From the NCBI GenBank assembly GCA_005776725.1, contig SXOO01000197.1, forward strand, positions 1-33,736: DNA of 33,736 nt, read 5' to 3'. The position numbers and the translations under genes are program-made. Of the stretch, positions 13,852 through 20,157 are shown one piece after another. The notes beneath the pieces were generated by a model, which was not told where the DNA came from, ran no database searches, and saw only the letters and a program-made list of their open reading frames with translations. Origin of the DNA: Pseudomonadota bacterium (lineage in GTDB: Bacteria > Myxococcota_A > UBA9042 > GCA-2863065). Position 1 is the first letter of the stretch. Each line of letters begins with the position of its first letter.

Positions 13852-16800
13852 ATGCATCGCATCTCACCCCGACAAGCCCTTGTCGTTGCTCTACTCCTGG
13901 TCTCAGCGGGCGCATCCGCGGGCCCGGTCCAGAACGGGTCCTTCAAGCAGCAGCTCCAGAGCTGGAGCCCCGTTGGAAAGCAAAACGGCGCCCTGATGGC
14001 GTTCATCACCGACCCTGCCGGCATCGCGCTGCGGATCACCAACCGCACCGGGATCGGCGACGGCGTGCGGCAAAACATCGCCGCGGGGCTAACCGCGGCG
14101 GGGTCCGGTGTGCCGTACACCTTGCGCTTCGAGACCCAGGTGGACGCCTTCGCGAGCGTACGCGCCATCCTGTTACTCACCGTTGGCACGGAGACCCGTC
14201 GCGTGCTCTTGGCCGAGCGGATGTTCCACACCTCAGGGCCGCAGTACGTCCCGGTCGAGGGCCACTCGGTCGTGACGTGGTCTGGCGCAATCTCGGCGGC
14301 CTGGCTCACCTTCGAGATCGGCGACGCCCCAGCCGGGTCGTTCACCAACTGCGCGATCCGTAACATCCAGCTCGAGTTGGACACGGATGGCGACCGCCTG
14401 TTCGACGCCGAGGAGGTCGCCCTCGGGACCTCCCCGACCGTCGCGGACAGCGACGGAGACTCCGCAGCCGATGGCCTCGAGCGGCAGTTGGGCCTGAACC
14501 CGACCTTTGCCGACCTCGACGACGACCCCGACGCTGACGGCTTCACGAGCCGCGAGGAGGTCGCTGCGGCGACGTCCCCGCTACACGCCGGCTCCAGCCC
14601 GGGCCAACCCTCCAACGACGACGCCGGCCCGGCAGCCCGCGCGGTGCTCCGATGGTTGGCCACCCTGCCCGCCCGGTCTGGCGAGCGCGTGGTGTTGGGT
14701 CAGCACCTCACCGAGGTGGTGCCCGAGTTTCCGGTGCAAGTGCAGGCGCTGCCCGCGGCCACTGGCCACCAGGTGGCAGCGCTGGGGCTCCAGTACGAGC
14801 TCAACGCGGTCCCCTGCCAGGCGTCCGTGGTGAACCCCTACGCGATCAGCTGGTGGCAAGGCGGCGGGCTGGTGCAGATCAAGTGGTCGGCGCCCAACCC
14901 CTGGACGGGCGGCACCAATGGCGACCTCACGGGGCCCATCGATCTCATGGAGCTGGTCACGCCTGGGACACCCGCCAACGCGACCTGGATGGGCTGGCTG
15001 GATTGCCTCGCGGACGGCCTGGAGGAGCTGCGGGACGCCGGGGTCGTGGTGCTCTGGCGCCCGATGTCCGAGATGAACGGCGCCTGGTTCTGGTTCGGCC
15101 ACCGCCGGAACGCGCACTACGTGGCCGTCTGGCGCCACATGCACCAGTACTTCTCCCAGGACCGTGGCCTGGACAACCTGCTCTGGACCTACGAGTCCGA
15201 CAGCGCCGTGCACCCGCACCTCGCTTCGGACTACTACTACCCTGGCGACTCATATGTAGATGTAATGGGACATAATCTGTACCACGACGAATGGGCCCTA
15301 CCCTTCGAGGCGGAGCGCCTGTATCGCGACTACCCGAAGGTCTACGGCTTCCCCCAAGCCGGGTCCAGGAACGTCCGCGACGGCACCTGGGACAACCTCG
15401 TGATGATCGAGGGCGTCAAGGCACGTTACCCCAGGGCCTCGTGGGTCATGGCGTGGAACACCTTCCCGGGCAAGACCACGCAATGGAACTACAACGCGAT
15501 CATCCACAATCAGAACGCCACGGCCCTGCTGTCAGACCCGTGGGCGGTCACGCTCGCCAAGGTCGACTGGGCCGCCGCCTCCTGCGGCGACGGCGTCCAG
15601 GACGACTGGGAGGCGTGCGACCCCACAGTGACGGCGACCTGCTGCGATGGTAGCTGCGCGTTGGCCGCCGCCTGCGACGACGGAGACCTCTGCACTTCGG
15701 GCGACACCTGCTCCGCCGGGTCGTGCCAGGGGACACCGTTCTTGTGCTCGGACAACGACGCGTGCACCGCCGACGCCTGCGACCCCGCCGTCGGGTGCGT
15801 CTACTCCGCGGTGACCTGCGACGACGACGACGCCTGCACCGCCGACGCTTGCGACACCGCTCTCGGGTGCGTCACCGCCGCGATCGACTGCGACGACACC
15901 GACGCGTGCACCGCCGATGCGTGCGACACCGCAACCGGCTGCGTCAACGCCGCGGTCAGCTGCGACGACGCCGACGCGTGCACCGCCGATGCGTGCGACA
16001 CCGCAACCGGCTGCGTCAACGCCACAGTCAGCTGCGACGACGCCGACGCGTGCACCACCGACGCGTGCGATCCCGACGCGGGGTGCGTCAACGCCCCGGT
16101 CAGCTGCGACGATGGCGACGCGTGCACCACCGACGCGTGCGATCCCGACGCCGGCTGCGTCAACGCCGCGGTCAGCTGCAACGATGGCGACGCGTGCACC
16201 ACCGACGCGTGCGATCCCGGCGCAGGGTGCGTCAACGCCACAGTCAGCTGCGACGATGGCGACGCGTGCACCACCGATGCGTGCGATCCCGACGCCGGCT
16301 GCGTCAACGCCGCGGTCAGCTGCGACGATGGCGACGCGTGCACCACCGATGCGTGCGATCCCGGCGCAGGGTGCGTCAACGCCACAGTCAGCTGCGACGA
16401 TGGCGACGCGTGCACCACCGACGCGTGCGACCCCGACGCCGGCTGCGTCCACGAGGACGCGTGCCCGCCGCCGCCCCCTGTGGACGAATCACCCGGCGGG
16501 GCCGAGGACGTGGGTGGCGACGAGGACGTCGCGGGGGGTGACCCGGACGCGGTGAGCGGACCCGGCGACGCCGAGGACCCCGACGCCTCGACCCCTGACG
16601 CAGCTCCCGGCGACCCGGACGCCGGCGGCGAGGCCTCTGCCGACTCAGGCTCCTCCAGCGGCGGTCCGACGGAGCCACCCGACGCCTCCGCCTCGGGCGG
16701 CGACGCTGCCGACGTGGGGCCCAATGCGGGCGGACCACACTCGGCCAGCCCACCGTCGGGGGGCTGCAGTCTCTCAGGCCGCTGGAAGGCCGGAGGAGTC

Positions 16801-16887
16801 TCGGCGTGGCTCGCTACGGCGCTCGCCTGCCTTCGGCTCCTTCGCTCGATGCACAGCCCGGGGAACGACCCGAAGAAAGCTCAGTAG
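13852..16887 (+). CDS. Secreted GH26-like protein with Dicty-type Cys repeats and MYXO-CTERM tail
   Basis: 1011 aa from ATG 13852 (GAGG upstream; ATG 13840 also possible). In order: signal peptide (1-23); a beta-rich carbohydrate-binding-like domain (25-175); thrombospondin-3-like Asp repeats (176-235; DTDGD, DSDGD); a GH26 mannanase-like catalytic domain (260-575); a DUF4215-like CGDG segment; ten 24-residue Cys repeats (632-871) of the Dictyostelium CTDC type; an acidic Pro/Asp/Ser linker; and a C-terminal GGCS motif (Cys972), hydrophobic helix and Arg, as in MYXO-CTERM proteins sorted to the surface. The GH26 acid/base is Glu407 (WRPMSEMNGAWFWFG). The expected nucleophile position in KVYGFPQAG is Gln502, so activity is doubtful. 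The likely substrate class is beta-mannan or a related beta-glycan. Codons near 15250 are unusually AT-rich. Confidence 0.85.
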   Translation: MHRISPRQALVVALLLVSAGASAGPVQNGSFKQQLQSWSPVGKQNGALMAFITDPAGIALRITNRTGIGDGVRQNIAAGLTAAGSGVPYTLRFETQVDAFASVRAILLLTVGTETRRVLLAERMFHTSGPQYVPVEGHSVVTWSGAISAAWLTFEIGDAPAGSFTNCAIRNIQLELDTDGDRLFDAEEVALGTSPTVADSDGDSAADGLERQLGLNPTFADLDDDPDADGFTSREEVAAATSPLHAGSSPGQPSNDDAGPAARAVLRWLATLPARSGERVVLGQHLTEVVPEFPVQVQALPAATGHQVAALGLQYELNAVPCQASVVNPYAISWWQGGGLVQIKWSAPNPWTGGTNGDLTGPIDLMELVTPGTPANATWMGWLDCLADGLEELRDAGVVVLWRPMSEMNGAWFWFGHRRNAHYVAVWRHMHQYFSQDRGLDNLLWTYESDSAVHPHLASDYYYPGDSYVDVMGHNLYHDEWALPFEAERLYRDYPKVYGFPQAGSRNVRDGTWDNLVMIEGVKARYPRASWVMAWNTFPGKTTQWNYNAIIHNQNATALLSDPWAVTLAKVDWAAASCGDGVQDDWEACDPTVTATCCDGSCALAAACDDGDLCTSGDTCSAGSCQGTPFLCSDNDACTADACDPAVGCVYSAVTCDDDDACTADACDTALGCVTAAIDCDDTDACTADACDTATGCVNAAVSCDDADACTADACDTATGCVNATVSCDDADACTTDACDPDAGCVNAPVSCDDGDACTTDACDPDAGCVNAAVSCNDGDACTTDACDPGAGCVNATVSCDDGDACTTDACDPDAGCVNAAVSCDDGDACTTDACDPGAGCVNATVSCDDGDACTTDACDPDAGCVHEDACPPPPPVDESPGGAEDVGGDEDVAGGDPDAVSGPGDAEDPDASTPDAAPGDPDAGGEASADSGSSSGGPTEPPDASASGGDAADVGPNAGGPHSASPPSGGCSLSGRWKAGGVSAWLATALACLRLLRSMHSPGNDPKKAQ
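15745..16464 (+). repeat. Ten tandem 72-bp units encoding Cys repeats
   Basis: Units start at 15745, 15817, 15889, 15961, 16033, 16105, 16177, 16249, 16321 and 16393. Each encodes 24 residues with Cys at 1, 7, 12 and 18 in an Asp-rich frame. Units 5-10 are nearly identical. Units 6-9 alternate in pairs (PDAG/NAAV then PGAG/NATV), so the most recent expansion duplicated a 144-bp double unit. The first units are the most divergent. The repeat stays in frame throughout. Confidence 0.95.
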
Positions 16888-17023
16888 CTGTCGTCATGAA
16901 CATCGGTGGACCAGCCCTCACGGCTCCGCCGCCGGTCTCGCCCTCTCCGGCAATCGCAGAGTCGTCACTCGAGAAGTGTCGGGAGCACACCTTCCATCCA
17001 GGCCTTTGCGGCTTCCCCCTCCC

Positions 17024-17878
17024 TCATACGACCTCGGTCAAACCCGCTTCGATGTGGTCGATGAGGGCGCGTAAGCGCACGTCGGTCCGCATCGTTGGCA
17101 GGTAAACCGCGTGGACCTGCACCGCGTTTACAGGCTGCTCTGACAGCCGCACGAGCTGTCCTTCGGCCCGGGCGGGCTCGCCCAGGAAGGCCGGCAGCAC
17201 GCCCGCCCCTGCGCCCCAGACCAGCGCGTCGGCCACGGCGGACCGGTCGTCGACCACGGCCGCCATCTCGCCCCCCTCGGGCCACATACGCCGCAAGAGG
17301 CGCTCGTCGCCGACGGCCCCGATCACCGGGATCTTCCCGGGCGGCGTGGTGGCGTAGCAGGCGCTCGCGTAGATCCACATCGGCACCACCATGAGCTTGC
17401 GGGCGATCAAGCCCGATTCCGGCAGCACGCCGCCGCGGATCGCGAGGTCAAAGCGCCCGGCCACGAGGTCGACCCGGGCATTGTCGAGCGCGATCTCGAG
17501 CCGGACCTTGGGCATCTCGCGAAGGAACGCGGCGATCACGCGGCCGCCGACCAGCCGGCCTAGAGGCACAGGCGCGGAGATACGCAGCGTGCCGCTGGGC
17601 TCGTCGCCAGTCGCAGCGCTGCGAGCATCTCGCGCGGCCGCCAGCACCTGCTGCGCCGCCGCGTGAAAGGCCTTCCCTCGCTCGGTCAGCGTCGCGGACC
17701 GGGTGGTTCGGTGGACCAGGGGCTGGCCCACGCTCTGCTCCAAGGACTGGAGCCAGCGGCTCGCGGTCGGCTTCGGCACCCCGAGCTCGCGAGCGGCCGC
17801 GGTGATCGTACCGAGGGTCGCCACCCGGTCGAAAAAGAGGAAGTCACGCAACCGCAGGTCGTCAAAGGGGTCGTCCAT
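17024..17878 (-). CDS. LysR-family transcriptional regulator
   Basis: 284 aa from the ATG at 17878 (MDDPFDDLRLRDFLFF). The N-terminal winged helix-turn-helix is clear: ATLGTITAAARELGVPKPTASRWLQSLE, then VHRTTRSATLTERG. The effector-binding domain follows (GTLRISAPVPLGRLVGG, FDLAIRGG, GAGAGVLPAFLG), closest to the subgroup that includes many quinone- or solvent-responsive repressors and activators. It faces the DUF4149-like gene across 175 bp, the classic arrangement for a LysR regulator and its target. A T-N11-A element lies between them. It converges on the GH26-like gene across 136 bp in which I see no clear terminator. Confidence 0.93.
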   Translation of the reverse strand: MDDPFDDLRLRDFLFFDRVATLGTITAAARELGVPKPTASRWLQSLEQSVGQPLVHRTTRSATLTERGKAFHAAAQQVLAAARDARSAATGDEPSGTLRISAPVPLGRLVGGRVIAAFLREMPKVRLEIALDNARVDLVAGRFDLAIRGGVLPESGLIARKLMVVPMWIYASACYATTPPGKIPVIGAVGDERLLRRMWPEGGEMAAVVDDRSAVADALVWGAGAGVLPAFLGEPARAEGQLVRLSEQPVNAVQVHAVYLPTMRTDVRLRALIDHIEAGLTEVV

Positions 17879-17980
17879 GGCCGCGCTCCGTCTAGTGCCG
17901 GGCTGCCGTGCCTCGGCGAGGCCCACATTGTACCACTTTTCGGAACTAAGTTGCTCAGATCCACCGGATTATCGCCCACG

Positions 17981-17993
17981 TACCGAGATAGTA
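17981..17993. promoter_or_regulatory. Candidate LysR box (T-N11-A)
   Basis: TACCGAGATAGTA fits the T-N11-A core of LysR-type binding sites and carries GTAC at both flanks (17980-17983 and 17991-17994). It lies 60 bp before the divergent membrane-protein start. Short matches of this kind occur by chance, so it rests mainly on position. Confidence 0.35.
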
Positions 17994-18053
17994 CTGTGTT
18001 GCCTGCGAGCCACTACGGCTACCCGGCGCGCGACACGCGCCAAGGAGAACCTC

Positions 18054-18551
18054 ATGAACACCTTCCTAACTGTTGCTGGCCTGCTCTCGGCCGCCTTTGT
18101 CTTTGGCACCACCGCCTGGTTCTTCTTCGTGCAGGCTCCCGTCTTGCTCGCACGTCTCGGCCGCGAGCGCTTCGTTCCGATCCAGATGATGGCCACCAAG
18201 ACGCTGGGCAAGGTGCTGGTCGCCGCCACGGCCCTGACGCTGGCGGCGGCCGCAGCGGGCGCAGGTGCCGGGTTCGCCGGCTCTCCGCTGGTCTGGAGCG
18301 CGGCGCTTGCGCTCTTCGGCGCGCTGGTCAACGAGCGCGTCGTGATCACGCGGGCGCTGAAGGCGGGCGGACGCGGACGCGTCGAGGTGCGTGGAAAGGA
18401 CGCCGAGGCGTCCACCGTCGGCTTCGCCGCCGACGGCGTCGGTGACGCCACCGCAACGATGCATCGCCTCGTGGTGCTCTTCGTCGTGGTGATGCTGGGC
18501 GGCGTCGTTTGGCACCTCCTGCTGCTGGCCAAGGTAGTGGGCTCGCACTAA
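18054..18551 (+). CDS. DUF4149/TMEM205-like four-helix membrane protein
   Basis: 165 aa from the ATG at 18054, with AAGGAG seven bases upstream. Four membrane helices lie at about 5-29, 52-72, 77-95 and 140-160. The first loop holds FFFVQAPVLLARLGRERF, matching the F..aPvlf..L.r pattern of DUF4149/TMEM205 proteins. A short soluble loop with VNERVVITRALKAGGRGRVEV lies between helices 3 and 4. Human TMEM205 is linked to drug export, but bacterial members are uncharacterised. The divergent LysR gene is its probable regulator. A small hairpin follows the stop. Confidence 0.8.
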   Translation: MNTFLTVAGLLSAAFVFGTTAWFFFVQAPVLLARLGRERFVPIQMMATKTLGKVLVAATALTLAAAAAGAGAGFAGSPLVWSAALALFGALVNERVVITRALKAGGRGRVEVRGKDAEASTVGFAADGVGDATATMHRLVVLFVVVMLGGVVWHLLLLAKVVGSH

Positions 18552-18556
18552 TTCAG

Positions 18557-18570
18557 GCGGGCGAGCCCGC
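18557..18570 (+). terminator. Hairpin after the DUF4149-like gene
   Basis: GCGGG (18557-18561) and CCCGC (18566-18570) form a 5-bp GC stem with loop CGAG five bases after the TAA. No T-run; weak. Confidence 0.4.
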
Positions 18571-18683
18571 GCTTGGAGCTGCGCTCACCGATCACGCCGG
18601 CCAGCAGCCCGGGAGCTCCGGTGCGGTGGTCACGGTCAGGCGCTCATCGAGTACGCGCCGATCGTGGGCAGCTCGAGAGACCG

Positions 18684-19229
18684 CTACAGCGGTGCGCCTA
18701 GCGCCCCGGCGGCGATCCAGTCGCGAATCATCCCCACGGAGTCATCGCCCAGTGGGGGCACCGGAGGCATCGGCATGCGCATGCCTCCAGTGACCGGTTC
18801 TTCCTGGGCCACCTTGATATAGAGCCGGCTCTGTTCGGGCTGGCCGGGCACGACTTGAAGTAGTGCCGCCGCATGGGCTGTGGCCGGATCCGGGTCGCCG
18901 AATGCACCGGGGCCGACGTAGGGCGTGATGGGCGGATCAGCCATATGACACGACCCACATGAGAGGACGAGAAAGGGGTGAACCTCGGTCGCCCAATCGG
19001 GGCCCGGGGCCGCGCTGTCGCCGTCCGAAGAAGCAGCCCCGTCATTCTCGGCGCCGGGCCCGCCCGGACCTGAACTATCCGAGTCGCCGCGATGGCCGCC
19101 CGAGTCCTCGGCCGAGCCCTCACTATCGCCACCGAGGCCCCCGTTGGCGGCTCCCGCGGCACCCTCGCACGCCTGCAGGTGCCACATGACCATGAGGCCG
19201 AAGCAAATTGAGTGAGCCTGACTGCGCAT
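18684..19229 (-). CDS. Lipoprotein with c-type cytochrome-like domain
   Basis: 181 aa. A short lipoprotein signal ends at Cys21 (VMWHLQAC). A low-complexity Gly/Ser/Asp linker (about 22-80) follows, then a domain with one haem-binding CxxCH (CGSCH, about 91-95) and a downstream GMRMPMPP giving a candidate axial Met. The ending DDSVGMIRDWIAAGA is the usual C-terminal helix of small cytochromes of this kind. It is probably an envelope electron carrier or an attached sensor of redox state. Only one haem site is seen, and no oxidase or other redox partner is adjacent. The divergent neighbour is the carbonic-anhydrase-like gene. Confidence 0.8.
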   Translation of the reverse strand: MRSQAHSICFGLMVMWHLQACEGAAGAANGGLGGDSEGSAEDSGGHRGDSDSSGPGGPGAENDGAASSDGDSAAPGPDWATEVHPFLVLSCGSCHMADPPITPYVGPGAFGDPDPATAHAAALLQVVPGQPEQSRLYIKVAQEEPVTGGMRMPMPPVPPLGDDSVGMIRDWIAAGALGAPL

Positions 19230-19239
19230 CGTCTAGACG
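19230..19239. promoter_or_regulatory. Perfect 10-bp palindrome abutting a start codon
   Basis: CGTCTAGACG lies immediately before the ATG of the cytochrome lipoprotein gene. It occupies the Shine-Dalgarno position, so a protein or RNA fold here could affect translation. A single short palindrome may be chance. Confidence 0.25.
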
Positions 19240-19266
19240 TTCCTGTAGGAGCGAAGCCGCAGGGAC
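19240..19266. repeat. Single REP-like stem
   Basis: Starting at the CGTTCCT that overlaps the end of the palindrome (19238-19244), the DNA folds back onto AGGGACG (19260-19266). The inner TGTAGGAGCGAAGCCGC recalls the head of REP elements known from Pseudomonas and Xanthomonas relatives. Only one copy occurs in this window. Confidence 0.3.
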
Positions 19267-19495
19267 GTGAACTGCACCCGATGTGCCAGCGCGGTTGTCA
19301 GCCACGACGGGGCTCGGGAGGGTGCTGGGAGGTCCATGCATGCACACTTGTCCATTCTTCTGACGACAGCCGCGCGCTGACTCGCGGCGCGAGTGTCCGT
19401 GCGCCCCGTTCGGAGTATCGAGCCGACCGAAGGCCGCTCCGCGGTGATACCCGGCGGCGCCGGCTTCGCGTAGGGTGCGGCCCCTGGAGGTCGCT

Positions 19496-20038
19496 ATGTC
19501 CGAGGTCGTGAAGCTGTCCCAATCAACCGGAGCGCGGGAGCGCGGAGGTAAACCGGGCGGGGAAGCTCTGCTGCCACGGCCCCAGCATGAATTCCCGTTC
19601 AACGCGCAGCACCCAAACGCGCTGGCCATCTACTGCTCCGACGGCCGCTTCACGCGCGCCGTGGAGATGCTGGCGGAGGAAGCCCTCGAGCACACGCGCC
19701 TCGACACCCTCACCATCCCTGGGGGCCCGGGCACGCTCTCCCTGCAGAGCGGCGGATATCAGGAGTGTGAGCACATGCGTCGGGCGGCGTCGTTCCTCAT
19801 CACCGGTCACCACATCGAGACGGTGATCCTGGTGGCTCACGAGGGCTGCGGTTGGTACCGGGAGAAGATGGGCTTCTACCCGCCCGACACGGTGCGCGAG
19901 CGGCAAGTGGCCGATCTGCGCGACACCGCGCAGTGGGTGCAGCAGAAGCACCCGAACACCGAGCTCCACCTGTTCTACGCGCACTCGGAAGAGGACACGC
20001 TGCACTTCGAGCGGATCCACGCGTCGCCCGGGGCGTGA
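19496..20038 (+). CDS. Beta-carbonic-anhydrase-like protein
   Basis: 180 aa from the ATG at 19496, with TGGAGG five bases upstream. The beta-class zinc site is intact: Cys47 and the Asp49-Arg51 dyad (YCSDGRF), then His115 and Cys118 (AHEGCGWY). The usual RNAGN segment is replaced by TIPGGPGTLS, and the chain is short. It therefore belongs to a divergent branch for which CO2 hydration cannot be assumed. A role in CO2/bicarbonate balance is likely but unproven. It appears to be a single-gene unit with a hairpin just after the stop. Confidence 0.8.
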   Translation: MSEVVKLSQSTGARERGGKPGGEALLPRPQHEFPFNAQHPNALAIYCSDGRFTRAVEMLAEEALEHTRLDTLTIPGGPGTLSLQSGGYQECEHMRRAASFLITGHHIETVILVAHEGCGWYREKMGFYPPDTVRERQVADLRDTAQWVQQKHPNTELHLFYAHSEEDTLHFERIHASPGA

Positions 20039-20039
20039 C

Positions 20040-20054
20040 CCGCCGGTCTGGCGG
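20040..20054 (+). terminator. Hairpin after the carbonic-anhydrase-like gene
   Basis: CCGCC (20040-20044) and GGCGG (20050-20054) pair around GGTCT directly after the TGA. A second small stem, GGGTC/GACCC, lies at 20093-20106. Neither has a T-run. Confidence 0.4.
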
Positions 20055-20157
20055 CACGCGCTCCCCGTGCCCGCGAGCGGCTGCCCGCGACCGGGTCTTG
20101 CGACCCCCTTGATGCACCGTCATTGCACTCTCGGCCTGCGTCGGGCACACCCGCGGG

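Noticed and set aside
15532..16452. Long open frames on the minus strand and other frames across the Cys repeats
   Set aside because: They arise from the repeated, GC-rich codons of the plus-strand gene and have no start signal or independent protein features.
15745..16464. Regular 72-bp repeats that could look like a CRISPR array
   Set aside because: The units are in-frame codons of a secreted protein, with no unique spacers and no cas genes.
19212..19511. A 99-residue plus-strand open frame before the carbonic-anhydrase-like gene
   Set aside because: It overlaps a better-supported start, lacks a ribosome-binding site and shows no protein-like pattern.
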